Positions 17,310 to 26,265 of a stretch of DNA of 64,000 nucleotides are shown one piece after another. How positions within the stretch are numbered: the stretch's first letter is position 1; each line of letters opens with the position of its first letter. Below the pieces are notes generated by a model. That model was given only the letters and a program-made list of their open reading frames with translations. It was not told the origin of the DNA and did no database searches. This stretch comes from UBA3537 sp038138145 (GTDB lineage: Bacteria; Bacteroidota; Bacteroidia; Flavobacteriales; Flavobacteriaceae). Location: NCBI GenBank assembly GCA_038138145.1, contig JAYQDD010000007.1, positions 18,579 through 82,578 on the forward strand, read 5' to 3'. A program made the position numbers and the translations under genes.

Positions 17310-18551
17310 TTATTCTTCTCTTAATGCTTCAATAGGTTTGACACTCGTAGCTTTGAATGCAGGTATCAAACCAATTAATGTTCCTAATATGACTAATATA
17401 ACAAGGGCTATAAATACGACGAATATGGATACAGAAGCATTGACCAATGTAGCATCGTCTCCTTGTCCCCATACTTTATCGATGATGATCAAAATCCAAC
17501 CGCCAGTTATAATCCCTAAAATCCCTGAAATCATAGTCAAAAAGACCGCTTCTACCACAATTTGACGCTTAATTTCAAAGGGGGTAGCACCCAGTGCGCG
17601 GCGAACGCCAATTTCTTTTGTGCGTTCTTTGACCGTAATAAGTAATATGTTTCCAATAGCAAATACACCAGCGATTAGCGTAGCGATGCCAACAAACCAA
17701 GTTAAAAATTGCATCCCCGTCAAAAATCCAGTAATCTTGGCAAATTCTTTACCCAAATTGAAACTTCCAAAAGCCCTTTTGTCCTGTGGATGTATCTTAT
17801 TTAAATTACGCAGAAGTAGCTTTGTATCTGCCTCAATTTGTTTGATGCTGTATTCGGGTTTGCCCGTAATGACCATCCATCCAATACGATCGCCTTCATT
17901 GTAAATTTGCTGAAAAGTTGTGAACGGAATATGGATATCACTACTCGGCCCCATGTTTACATTTCCATTTTGAAAAACACCTATAACTGTAAAATTGATG
18001 CTGTTCATTTGAACATATGCGCCAATAGGATTTTCATCTTTTTCAAAAAGCTGTTTGTAAATGTCTTCTGAGATGACTGCTACTTTTTTGTTCTGATTGA
18101 TGTCATTTTGATTAATAAAACGACCCCGTATCATTTTCTTTTTTTGAATTTTATCCAACAACGGATAATCACCATTAACACCGTAAGTCCCCGAAAGAAA
18201 ATTACGAACCACCAGAGCTTGATTCATGTTTCTAGGAACTAAAAACTCTATCCCCTCTACATTGTCTTTAATTTTGTTGACATGCGATAATTTTAAACGC
18301 ACTCTTTTACCTTCTTGAAATCCTTTAAAAGGCATGCTCGTGCTTTGTCCCCAAACAAATACACTATTGGTCGCAAAATCTCCAAAAAGACGATTGAAAG
18401 AATTCTCCATTCCCCGTGCAGCCCCCAACAACGCAATGAGCAACAAAATACCCCACCAAACACCCACCATCGTGATGCCGGTACGAAGCTTATTTTTGCT
18501 CATACTGTCGTAGACTTCTTGCCATGTATCTCTTTCAAATAAAAACTTCAT
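17310..18551 (-). CDS. ABC transporter permease, MacB/FtsX type
   Basis: A 413-residue protein with one N-terminal membrane helix (about 20-45), a periplasmic MacB-PCD domain (about 55-250), and three C-terminal helices of the FtsX domain. The coupling motif KERTKEIGVRRALGATPFEI is clear. It is paired with a homologous permease gene just upstream, implying a heterodimer. MacB-type systems use ATP hydrolysis for mechanotransmission and extrude substrates already in the periplasm. Confidence 0.92.
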   Translation of the reverse strand: MKFLFERDTWQEVYDSMSKNKLRTGITMVGVWWGILLLIALLGAARGMENSFNRLFGDFATNSVFVWGQSTSMPFKGFQEGKRVRLKLSHVNKIKDNVEGIEFLVPRNMNQALVVRNFLSGTYGVNGDYPLLDKIQKKKMIRGRFINQNDINQNKKVAVISEDIYKQLFEKDENPIGAYVQMNSINFTVIGVFQNGNVNMGPSSDIHIPFTTFQQIYNEGDRIGWMVITGKPEYSIKQIEADTKLLLRNLNKIHPQDKRAFGSFNLGKEFAKITGFLTGMQFLTWFVGIATLIAGVFAIGNILLITVKERTKEIGVRRALGATPFEIKRQIVVEAVFLTMISGILGIITGGWILIIIDKVWGQGDDATLVNASVSIFVVFIALVILVILGTLIGLIPAFKATSVKPIEALREE

Positions 18552-18556
18552 AATAT

Positions 18557-19786
18557 TTAGTCGTCTCTGAGTGCTACAATAGGTTTTATTTTAGATGCTT
18601 TTTTAGCGGGGATATACCCAGCTAATGCTCCCGCAGAAATAAGGGTTATAGTGGCTGCTATAACCAATGATCTACTCACGCTTGGATCGGTAATAAAATA
18701 TGTTTTTAAACTAGGACTCGCCCACTCTAAAATTCCGACACCTACCAAAAGCCCTACATAACCAACAATGGTTGTTACGACTACAGATTCTATTAAAATA
18801 ATGGAAATGATTGCCCTTGGAGAAGCGCCTAATGCTTTTCTGATGCCGATTTCTTTGGTGCGTTCTTTCACAATAAAAATCATGATATTACTAATCCCAA
18901 CAATACCAGCAATGAGGGTTCCCATCCCAATGATTAAAATCAATATTCCCAAGACAGAGGTCATTTGATTGATGCCTTTGTTTTGCATCGCCATATTGAA
19001 CACACGAATAGCGCGTTGGTCATTTTTGGCCACCGTAAAACGTTCTTTGAGCTTTTTTTCTAAATCTAACCCAAAATCGATGGCTTGGTCATAGTTCATT
19101 TTTGGGTCATAAGTCAAATTGATTTGATCAACATAGTCATTGTTTCCATAGATTTGTTGGGCGGTTGAGAGCGGCATATAAATTATTCTTTCTTCGTTAT
19201 CTCCTCCATCGTCTTTGTAGGCCCCAACAACTTGGTAAGCGATTCCACTTAAGTTCAAATACTTTCCTATAGGGTTTTCTTTCAAAAATAAATCTTGCCG
19301 CACCAAATCGCCAATGACAATTGATTTGGTGCGCATGTCCATGTCACGCTGATTGATGTAACGCCCTTGAGTTACTTTAGTTTTTTCGAGGTACTGATGA
19401 TCTGGATGAACAGCACGGACAGTATAATTATCTTTTTCATTTTTATAACTTGCAGCGACATTGCGGTATATTCTTGCCGTTATAAATTCAATGCTGGGTT
19501 CAAAGTCTGTTTTAATATAATCAAAATCTTGATTTTTAAATTGAATGCGTCGTCCAGCTTGAAGGCCTTTATGCGCTTTTGTGGTTCTTCCCGAACGAAT
19601 AAAAACAGCATTGGCAGCATCGTCTACAAAAGCTTCTGAAAAGGTATTGTTGAGTCCGTTGGCTAATCCAAAAAGTATGGTAAAAAGCAAAATAGCAAAG
19701 GCCACCGTAAACCCTGAAAGTATGCTTCGGGTTCGGTTTTTGTTTATACTTTGAATTATTTCGCGCCAAAGGTCTATATCAAACAT
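18557..19786 (-). CDS. ABC transporter permease, MacB/FtsX type (second subunit)
   Basis: A 409-residue paralogue of the preceding permease with the same arrangement: N-terminal helix, MacB-PCD periplasmic domain, and three helices with KERTKEIGIRKALGASPRAI. The presence of two different permeases suggests a heterodimeric pump. It starts eight bases inside the ATPase gene and ends five bases before the next permease. Confidence 0.92.
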   Translation of the reverse strand: MFDIDLWREIIQSINKNRTRSILSGFTVAFAILLFTILFGLANGLNNTFSEAFVDDAANAVFIRSGRTTKAHKGLQAGRRIQFKNQDFDYIKTDFEPSIEFITARIYRNVAASYKNEKDNYTVRAVHPDHQYLEKTKVTQGRYINQRDMDMRTKSIVIGDLVRQDLFLKENPIGKYLNLSGIAYQVVGAYKDDGGDNEERIIYMPLSTAQQIYGNNDYVDQINLTYDPKMNYDQAIDFGLDLEKKLKERFTVAKNDQRAIRVFNMAMQNKGINQMTSVLGILILIIGMGTLIAGIVGISNIMIFIVKERTKEIGIRKALGASPRAIISIILIESVVVTTIVGYVGLLVGVGILEWASPSLKTYFITDPSVSRSLVIAATITLISAGALAGYIPAKKASKIKPIVALRDD

Positions 19787-20480
19787 CGGCTGTTACTCTT
19801 ACTTGTTTTACAAAATTATCTTCCATAATGATACCATCTTTTAAGCGTACAATGCGCTTACACATGGCGGCAATATCTTTTTCGTGTGTGACGATTAAGA
19901 TTGTTTTTCCTTCATCATTAAGTTGTTGTAAAAACGCCATAATGTCGTAGGAAGTATTTGAGTCTAATGCACCTGTTGGTTCATCGGCCAAAAGGAGTTT
20001 GGGTTCAGAGGCCAATGCTCTTGCAATGGCCACCCGTTGTTTTTGACCACCAGAAAGCTCACTTGGTAAATGAGTTGCCCAATCTAAAAGACCTACTTTC
20101 TGTAAATGAAATTTGGCTTTTTCTTGTCGCTTTCTGCGGTTTAGCCCTTGATAATATAGAGGCAACGCAACATTTTCTAATGCGTTTTTGTAATTGATAA
20201 GGTTAAAAGATTGAAAGATGAACCCCAAAAATTTATTTCTGTATACAGCGGCTTTTTTTTCAGTTAAGTTTTTGATGGGAACTTCATCCAAAATATAATT
20301 GCCTTCATCGGCTTCATCCAACATCCCAATGATGTTCAATAAGGTTGATTTTCCCGATCCTGAAGACCCCATGATGGCTACCATTTCGCCTTTTTCAACG
20401 GAAAGATCAATCCCTTTTAAGACATGAAGACTGGAGTCGCCTATAGGATAAGATTTATGGAGCTTTTGAATTTTTAGCAT
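19779..20480 (-). CDS. ABC transporter ATP-binding protein, MacB/LolD family
   Basis: A protein of about 233 residues from the ATG at 20480 (MLKIQKLHKSYPIG); an in-frame start at 20516 adds a lysine-rich dozen residues and cannot be excluded. Complete nucleotide-binding motifs: Walker A MGSSGSGKST, signature LSGGQKQRVAIARAL, Walker B LLLADEPTGALD and the switch His in VTHE. It is first in the five-gene ATPase-permease-permease-adaptor-TolC operon and powers export of an unknown compound. Confidence 0.92.
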   Translation of the reverse strand: MLKIQKLHKSYPIGDSSLHVLKGIDLSVEKGEMVAIMGSSGSGKSTLLNIIGMLDEADEGNYILDEVPIKNLTEKKAAVYRNKFLGFIFQSFNLINYKNALENVALPLYYQGLNRRKRQEKAKFHLQKVGLLDWATHLPSELSGGQKQRVAIARALASEPKLLLADEPTGALDSNTSYDIMAFLQQLNDEGKTILIVTHEKDIAAMCKRIVRLKDGIIMEDNFVKQVRVTADV

Positions 20481-20679
20481 TCTTTTTTTGTTCTTTTTTT
20501 GTTCTTTTTGTGACACATGTAAGACGAAGTATAACGAATATTGTTACAGTTTTGTTCAAAAAAATAAATTATAGATTATTGACGAGCTTATTTTTTATCT
20601 ATATTTATTTCGTTTTTAAGTGTATGCGCCCTGACCCTAAAAATTGTAATTATGAATAAATTATTAATATCACCTACTT

Positions 20680-20907
20680 ATGACCTCACAACAAGCAAAA
20701 CAACTATTGCTGAAAAAACTTGGTAAACGAATTAGAGATTTGAGGAAACGCCATAATTTTTCACAATACCAAATAGCCAAAAAATGTGCCATGAATTATG
20801 GTAGTTATTCAAAGATTGAAAACGGGAAACGGAATGTAACTATTTTTACGCTACAAAGAATCACTAAAGTGCTTAAGATTTCTTTCCATGAGCTCTTTAA
20901 TTTTTAG
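20680..20907 (+). CDS. Small XRE-family helix-turn-helix regulator
   Basis: A 75-residue protein that is almost only a HTH_3 domain: RIRDLRKRHNFSQYQIAKKC (about 18-37), GSYSKIENGKRNVTI and LQRITKVLKISFHELF. It should bind DNA as a dimer. It is divergent from the exporter operon 200 bases away and overlaps the last codons of the oxidase-cluster gene by 11 bases. A role in regulating the exporter is possible but is only inferred from position. Confidence 0.85.
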   Translation: MTSQQAKQLLLKKLGKRIRDLRKRHNFSQYQIAKKCAMNYGSYSKIENGKRNVTIFTLQRITKVLKISFHELFNF

Positions 20908-21124
20908 TGGCTTTACTATTGTTTTTAACAAGCCGGTACAAAGCTATAGCTAATCCTCCTATTAAAATATAGGGAATAATCATCAGGTAAACAATCCCAT
21001 CATTCACACCTTTGGCAGTGGTTTGCCCTGCTTCACTTTCTAAAACGGCTCTACACATTGCGCATTGCGCATTAGTGTATAAACTAAAACAGATAAAAAA
21101 CAAAAATGCAAAAAACTGCTTCAA
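20897..21124 (-). CDS. Small membrane protein of the oxidase cluster
   Basis: A 75-residue protein with a TTG start at 21124. A signal-like hydrophobic segment (about 1-19) ends in NAQ, followed by CAMCRAV (possible metal or disulfide site) and one membrane helix (about 46-66). It is always last in this kind of cluster in my recollection of flavobacterial genomes, after SCO and DUF420. A role in cytochrome oxidase assembly is inferred from context only. Confidence 0.65.
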   Translation of the reverse strand: MKQFFAFLFFICFSLYTNAQCAMCRAVLESEAGQTTAKGVNDGIVYLMIIPYILIGGLAIALYRLVKNNSKATKN

Positions 21125-21127
21125 AAC

Positions 21128-21661
21128 TTAGACATAATATGGTGAAATCATCAAGTAAACTACAACCCCAGTAATAGCCACATACAACCATACAGGATAG
21201 GCATATTTTACAATTTTTTTGTGCGCGATAAAATCCCCCAAGTAGGCACGAACATAGCTATGCAAAACCAATGGAATGACAACAACAGAGAGAACAATGT
21301 GTGAAATTAAAGTAAAATAATAAATGTATTTAATGACGCCCTCACCACCATAAGGTGTGGGGTCACTAGTCATATGATACGCAACGTACATTAAGAGAAA
21401 AAGCAGTGAGCATGCTACTGCAGTGGTCATTAAATTTTCATGAAGGGAAATTTTTTTGTTTTTAATCGCCCATAGTGCCCCTAAAAGCAAAAGCGCTGTA
21501 ATGCCATTCATTGAAGCATAGATTGGCGGTAAAAATGTGAGTGGTTCTACATTAGGAATTCGAACACCAAAAAGCAATGCCACCACTATTGGCACGGCAA
21601 TAGACACAATGTTAATCCACAATTTAAATTTCTTCTCAATGGGTTTTTTTGTTTTACTCAT
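21128..21661 (-). CDS. DUF420 membrane protein, oxidase assembly-associated
   Basis: A 177-residue protein with five hydrophobic helices and conserved His residues at membrane edges (LHENLMTTAV, YHMTSDP, LISHIVLSVVVIPLVLHSY). This is the DUF420 pattern, related to CtaM-like cytochrome oxidase assembly factors. It overlaps the SCO gene by eight bases. It probably assists heme or copper delivery to the oxidase whose other genes lie upstream. Confidence 0.82.
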   Translation of the reverse strand: MSKTKKPIEKKFKLWINIVSIAVPIVVALLFGVRIPNVEPLTFLPPIYASMNGITALLLLGALWAIKNKKISLHENLMTTAVACSLLFLLMYVAYHMTSDPTPYGGEGVIKYIYYFTLISHIVLSVVVIPLVLHSYVRAYLGDFIAHKKIVKYAYPVWLYVAITGVVVYLMISPYYV

Positions 21662-22400
21662 GGTCTAGTAATTTTAAAATATCTTCTTTTAGTGCTGAAA
21701 TTTCTTCTAGTTCTCCTTCATCATTTATTTGCTCTTTTTGACTAATAACCCCTTTGTAATATATTTTTGGGTTGCCAAAATCGTCTGTTCTTGAACGAAT
21801 ATAGCCCTCTTTATCTATAAGTGCAAAATTTCCTGAATGTTCAAACCCTCCTGCAGCACCTTCAACCTCTGCAGCATATAGATTGAAGCCAACATTTGCT
21901 AAATTATAAATATCTTCTTGTTGCCCTGTTAGAAAATGCCAATTTGGATTGGTTACTCCATATTGATTGGCATAGTCTTTCAAGATCTCAACGGTGTCAT
22001 AATTTGGATTTATTGTAAAGGATGCAATACCAAAATCGTCGCGTTTTGGAAAGGTGTTTTGAATATCAACAAGGTTTTTGCTCATTTTTGGACAAATGGT
22101 TGGGCAAGTTGTAAAGAAAAATTCGACTAAATACACTTTACCCTCAAAATCCTTATTTGTGATAACTTCCCCATATTGATTCGTAAAACTAAAAGACATT
22201 ACTTTTTTTCGTTCTCCGTTGATGACTAAGTATGAAAGTTGCGTATCATCTTTTGTTTGCAGCTTGACATCATCGCTTCTACTCTCTATTCTTGTGATAT
22301 CTTTGTTTTGTATTCTATCAATTATTTTTGGAATAAAAATTATCCCAAATACAAGAACAATAAATGCGATGCCTACGTATGAATAATTAGTTGTTTTCAT
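21654..22400 (-). CDS. SCO1/SenC family copper chaperone
   Basis: A 248-residue protein with an N-terminal membrane anchor (about 7-24) and a periplasmic thioredoxin-like domain. The copper-binding CxxxC is intact in FFTTCPTICPKM (about residues 93-104), and the distal His is in GGFEHSGNFALID (about 197). SCO proteins deliver copper to the CuA site of cytochrome c oxidase. It overlaps the upstream cysteine-less SCO-like gene by 14 bases, so the two are translationally coupled. Confidence 0.9.
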   Translation of the reverse strand: MKTTNYSYVGIAFIVLVFGIIFIPKIIDRIQNKDITRIESRSDDVKLQTKDDTQLSYLVINGERKKVMSFSFTNQYGEVITNKDFEGKVYLVEFFFTTCPTICPKMSKNLVDIQNTFPKRDDFGIASFTINPNYDTVEILKDYANQYGVTNPNWHFLTGQQEDIYNLANVGFNLYAAEVEGAAGGFEHSGNFALIDKEGYIRSRTDDFGNPKIYYKGVISQKEQINDEGELEEISALKEDILKLLDHE

Positions 22401-23106
22401 TGTTTAATAGATCTTCAGCCCTGCGGGTGGTTGAATCGAAATTTCCTTTTCGTTTTTGGCGATATTCTGTAAACAAAATACGCATGTCTTCACTCATTTT
22501 GTTTTTTAATTCGGCGACTTCCAAAACATTATATGAAGGCATACCATAAATTGGTGAATTTTCTTCTTTCTGGCCTTTTGTTCTATCATCCAAACGTCCT
22601 CGTTGGTGTTTTTCTTTATCAATAATGAAAACATAATCTGAGGTAAAATCTGAGGACAAGGCCGTTGGGGATTTAAGAGATGAATACGCTTTGTTCAAAG
22701 CATTTTCTGAACCGTAAGCAAAGGTCCAATATTTCAAAGGTTCAAAGCTGTTGAGTTCTTTGCTTAATGCTCTGGCTTGTTCTTTAGCAGTTTCTGGCAA
22801 AAGAATAAGGGTTTGAAAGCGCTTAAACCCTCGAAATTTATCGTATACCAGTTCTTTTAAATTGAGTGCACGAGTGGCATCTTTCATGGGGTTTTCGCCA
22901 AAAAATCCAAGAACAGTAAGGTGGTTTTCAAGCTGTACGGAATCGCCTTCTTCCGTTTTAAAATCGTAAAGTTCTGGTACATCACTTTGGACAATATCGA
23001 GCGTGTTGTAATTGTGTTTTGAGGGGTATAAGAACAACAAAAACAGCACCGGCAAAAAAAACAGCACAGAGAGAACAAGAGGTTTTTTGACTTTAGTAGG
23101 AATCAT
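22387..23106 (-). CDS. SCO-like protein lacking the CxxxC copper site
   Basis: A 239-residue protein with an N-terminal anchor (about 11-27) and a domain that follows the layout of the adjacent SCO protein: a beta strand VLGFFGENPMKDA where SCO has the CxxxC loop, then a mid helix, then YVFIIDKEKHQRGRLDD, matching the SCO segment with LIDKEGYIRSR. No cysteine is present in the protein. It may be a partner or regulatory subunit of the real SCO. Function is inferred from context. Confidence 0.65.
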   Translation of the reverse strand: MIPTKVKKPLVLSVLFFLPVLFLLFLYPSKHNYNTLDIVQSDVPELYDFKTEEGDSVQLENHLTVLGFFGENPMKDATRALNLKELVYDKFRGFKRFQTLILLPETAKEQARALSKELNSFEPLKYWTFAYGSENALNKAYSSLKSPTALSSDFTSDYVFIIDKEKHQRGRLDDRTKGQKEENSPIYGMPSYNVLEVAELKNKMSEDMRILFTEYRQKRKGNFDSTTRRAEDLLNNENN

Positions 23107-23123
23107 GGTACAAAAATAAAAAA

Positions 23124-23143
23124 GACGGTTTTAATTGACCGCC
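23124..23143 (-). terminator. Hairpin terminator after oxidase subunit IV
   Basis: On the minus strand GGCGGT pairs with ACCGTC (one G-U pair) around an 8-base loop and is followed by a run of T. It lies between subunit IV and the SCO-like gene, so it may split the cluster or attenuate the downstream assembly genes. T-rich sequence also follows on the other strand. Confidence 0.6.
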
Positions 23144-23169
23144 TTTTTATTATAATATATTCTTAATGT

Positions 23170-23613
23170 TTAAAAATCTCGTTTGACAAATCCGTTGGTA
23201 TAAACAGATTCAATATAACCCCCCTCTTGCAACAAAATGAAAACCAAGTAACAAATAAGAAAAACGGCGGTCCAAACAACTAATCTACGAAGAGATTTTG
23301 TTTCGTCACGCATGTGCATAAAGTCCCAAGTAATGTAGTATGCCTTTACTATTGTGAGGACAATAAATATCAAGTTTAAGCTTTTGGTGTATATAAAGGC
23401 CGAAAAAATGATGTTTAAAAGCGTTGCACCAAAACCACCTTCAAAAGGGGTCATGGAAGGTGACATTAAGATTTCTGGTTTGTATATTCCTAATACAACC
23501 TCAATGGCTGTAACTATAGTTAGGAGCAAAAGTACACCCCAGATTTTTTGTGTATTGGATTTAAATTTAATTAACCCTCTAAAAATTTCTAATTTATGTG
23601 CGTGATCTGCCAT
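23170..23613 (-). CDS. Cytochrome c oxidase subunit IV family protein
   Basis: A 147-residue protein with three to four membrane helices (about 23-43, 53-73, 78-96, 112-132). HMRDETKSLRR between helices is typical of the prokaryotic COX4/caa3 subunit IV group. It is a small structural subunit of a heme-copper oxidase. It follows the second subunit III gene by about 20 bases. Confidence 0.82.
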   Translation of the reverse strand: MADHAHKLEIFRGLIKFKSNTQKIWGVLLLLTIVTAIEVVLGIYKPEILMSPSMTPFEGGFGATLLNIIFSAFIYTKSLNLIFIVLTIVKAYYITWDFMHMRDETKSLRRLVVWTAVFLICYLVFILLQEGGYIESVYTNGFVKRDF

Positions 23614-23632
23614 TTTTTAAAAAATTATATTG

Positions 23633-24634
23633 TTATACAAGGTAGAAGAATGTGAATACAAATACCCATACCAAATCGACAAAGTGCCAGTAAAGCCCTA
23701 CTTTCTCCACCATTTCGTAATTTTTTCTGCGCTCATAGGTTCCAATAATCACATTAAAGAAAATAATGATATTGATGACTACCCCTGAGAATACGTGAAA
23801 TCCATGGAATCCAGTAATAAAGAAGAAAAAGTCGGCAAAAAGCGGTGTTCCATATTCGTTAACTTCAAGGTTTGCGCCTTTGACATAGCGCTTTCCATTG
23901 GTTTTGACTTGCGCCAAAGATGCTTCTCTTGAAAGTACTGTTTTTTCTCCTTCTTCGTTAATGGTTTGGGTACGAACTAAAATATTTGGGTGAGCCTCTA
24001 GCCCGTGGTATACATCATCGACAGTGAATGCTGGTAAAGCCCCTTCGTCGACAAACCAAAGCCCGTTTTTGTTTTGATGTTGTGTTCGATCCGAATGTGC
24101 TGCAGTTGCAAATTCTTCGACGGCTACTCGTTTAAACACTTGCTCACCATCTATAGTTTTGTATTCGCCAAATTGAAGAATATTACTCCCTTTGGTTTGA
24201 ACAGCACCATAATCTCCTTGAATAAAGGTTGCCCATTCCCAAGCTTGTGATCCGACAAATATGATTCCACCAATGATGGTAAAAAACATATACCAAATGA
24301 CTTTATTTTTTTTCATTTGATGCCCAGCGTCTACGGCCAACACCATTGTTACAGATGACATAATAAGAACGAAAGTCATGAAAGCGACATAGATCATGGG
24401 CAGTTCTTGACCATGCAGAAAAGGTACGTGTGTAAAGACCTCATCGGCAATAGGCCAATAGTCTATAAATTTGAATCGGGAAAATCCATAAGCGGCCAAA
24501 AAGCCAGAAAATGTTAAAGCATCCGAAACAATGAAAAACCACATCATCATTTTACCATAACTAGCTTTGAGTGGCTGATTGCCTCCACCCCAAGTTTTTC
24601 CTTCTGTTCCTGTGCTCACTACTGTAGAATCCAT
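23633..24634 (-). CDS. Cytochrome c oxidase subunit III, long form
   Basis: Start taken at the ATG at 24634 (MDSTVVSTGTEG); a TTG at 24673 overlaps the previous stop and is unlikely. About 333 residues. Helices of a COX III fold are present at both ends (KMMMWFFIVSDALTFSGFLAAY; FFITGFHGFHVFSGV; YWHFVDLVWVFVFTFFYLV). A soluble insertion of about 110 residues lies between helices three and four (about 135-245). It is the larger of two adjacent subunit III genes. Confidence 0.88.
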   Translation of the reverse strand: MDSTVVSTGTEGKTWGGGNQPLKASYGKMMMWFFIVSDALTFSGFLAAYGFSRFKFIDYWPIADEVFTHVPFLHGQELPMIYVAFMTFVLIMSSVTMVLAVDAGHQMKKNKVIWYMFFTIIGGIIFVGSQAWEWATFIQGDYGAVQTKGSNILQFGEYKTIDGEQVFKRVAVEEFATAAHSDRTQHQNKNGLWFVDEGALPAFTVDDVYHGLEAHPNILVRTQTINEEGEKTVLSREASLAQVKTNGKRYVKGANLEVNEYGTPLFADFFFFITGFHGFHVFSGVVINIIIFFNVIIGTYERRKNYEMVEKVGLYWHFVDLVWVFVFTFFYLV

Positions 24635-24669
24635 AGTTGAAATATTGTTTTTGAGTTGTGCAAAAATAA

Positions 24670-25260
24670 TCAATTTATTTTGTTAAAGAAATATAAAAAG
24701 AAAAAGAGATACAGCCATAAAACATCAACAAAATGCCAAAACGTTGAGGCCAAGTCAAACCCGAGTTTGTTTTTAGGCGAATATTTCTTTTTCAAGTGAT
24801 TGATTGTAACGACAATAAGACAAATTAACCCCACAACAACATGCAAAATATGCACCACTGCTATGATGTAGATGTAAGACATCGTGATGTTGCTTGTTGG
24901 GCCAGTAAAATTAAATCCAGATTGAATAATTTCATTAAATCCAGAAAACTGTGTATAAATAAACGCCAATCCTAAAATAAAGGTTCCCAATAGAAGCGAA
25001 ACACTCAACCGATTTTGGTTTTGTAAGAGCGCTTTTTTTGAAAAGTAAAGTGCAATACTGCTCAATACAATAATGATGGTACTGGCCGTAAATGATGGCG
25101 GTAACTCAAAGTTTATGAGCCAATCTTCTCGCGTGCTACTTACAATAAATGCGCTTGTTAACCCTCCAAACGACATTATCAAAGACACAATACCAAACCA
25201 AAGCATCATTTTTTTTGCTCTTATGTCTTTTTCTTGTGGTGTTCCTTGTGTTAAATCCAT
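24670..25260 (-). CDS. Cytochrome c oxidase subunit III, short form
   Basis: A 196-residue protein with five hydrophobic helices, ending in STFWHFVDVLWLYLFFFLYF, the conserved subunit III C-terminal motif. The N-terminus (KKMMLWFGIVSLIMSFGGL) aligns with that of the longer neighbour. Tandem subunit III genes are common in Flavobacteriia oxidase loci. It starts five bases after the cyoE stop. Confidence 0.88.
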   Translation of the reverse strand: MDLTQGTPQEKDIRAKKMMLWFGIVSLIMSFGGLTSAFIVSSTREDWLINFELPPSFTASTIIIVLSSIALYFSKKALLQNQNRLSVSLLLGTFILGLAFIYTQFSGFNEIIQSGFNFTGPTSNITMSYIYIIAVVHILHVVVGLICLIVVTINHLKKKYSPKNKLGFDLASTFWHFVDVLWLYLFFFLYFFNKIN

Positions 25261-25265
25261 AGTTG

Positions 25266-26159
25266 TTATATAAATTTATCGACAACATAAATAAGTTGTA
25301 AACTTGTAATATATACGATGCTCACAAACATCAATTTACGAGCAGATTTATCTGTTTGTTCTTTAAAAAGTTTGAATCCATAATACAAAAAAGCCACTCC
25401 AATAAGTCCAATAAGTACTGCACCTACGCTAGAAAGGTTTAAACCTCCAGTAAAGCCAAAAGCTGGAACAAGAGAAATCAAAACAGTCCATGCGATGTAT
25501 ACAATAATTTGTAAAACAGTTCCTTTGTCCTTTGCACCAGTTGGCAACATAAGAAACCCTGCTTTCTTGTAGTCGCTATCCAAAAACCATGCTATCGCCC
25601 AAAAATGCGGAAATTGCCAAAAGAACTGCATCATAAAAAGCGTACCTGGTTCAAGGCCAAACTTGCCTGTGTAGGCCACCCAGCCTAACATAAACGGAAT
25701 CGCACCTGGTATGGCTCCAGTAAAAACAGAAAGTGGTGTTTTTTGTTTTAATGGTGTGTAAATACTCGTGTAAATAAATATTGAGACCGCAGCAAACATT
25801 GCCGTTCTTGGATTAATACAATATAAAACAGACAGTCCCAAAATCGTGAGTATAAGCCCTAAAATAAATGCATTTGTTACAGAAATCCTGCCTGCTGGTA
25901 TAGGTCTATTTTGAGTACGCACCATAACAGCATCCAAATCACGTTCGATTATTTGATTAAAAACATTTGATGCACCTACCATGCAATATCCTCCTATAGC
26001 AAGAAGAACTAAAACTGAAAAACGTACCTCATCTGCAGCCAATAAATAGCCCGCAATAGATGAAAACACAACACTCAAAGAAAGACCCATTTTGGTAACA
26101 GCTTTAAAATCCTTAAAGCGATTTGCAAAACTTGCGGATGGGACAACATGTTGGGTCAT
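25266..26159 (-). CDS. cyoE: Protoheme IX farnesyltransferase (heme O synthase)
   Basis: A 297-residue UbiA-type prenyltransferase with about nine membrane helices. The aspartate motif NQIIERDLDAVMVRTQNRP (about 69-87) and the second motif region (FLDSDYKKAGFLMLP) are intact. It attaches a farnesyl group to heme B to make heme O for the terminal oxidase. First gene of the oxidase cluster, with a 107-base gap to the DUF5916 gene. Confidence 0.93.
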   Translation of the reverse strand: MTQHVVPSASFANRFKDFKAVTKMGLSLSVVFSSIAGYLLAADEVRFSVLVLLAIGGYCMVGASNVFNQIIERDLDAVMVRTQNRPIPAGRISVTNAFILGLILTILGLSVLYCINPRTAMFAAVSIFIYTSIYTPLKQKTPLSVFTGAIPGAIPFMLGWVAYTGKFGLEPGTLFMMQFFWQFPHFWAIAWFLDSDYKKAGFLMLPTGAKDKGTVLQIIVYIAWTVLISLVPAFGFTGGLNLSSVGAVLIGLIGVAFLYYGFKLFKEQTDKSARKLMFVSIVYITSLQLIYVVDKFI

Positions 26160-26265
26160 AATTAGAAGAATACTTCAGATTTGCGCTGCAAAGATAACCC
26201 TTAATTACATCTAAATCAATATATTTTAAAAAAAGAAATCTGATTAATAATCACTCAAAATATTA

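Noticed and set aside
24635..24673. Longer reading of the long COX III from a TTG at 24673
   Set aside because: It overlaps the stop of the upstream gene and adds a stretch before the clear ATG at 24634, which has the expected family start.
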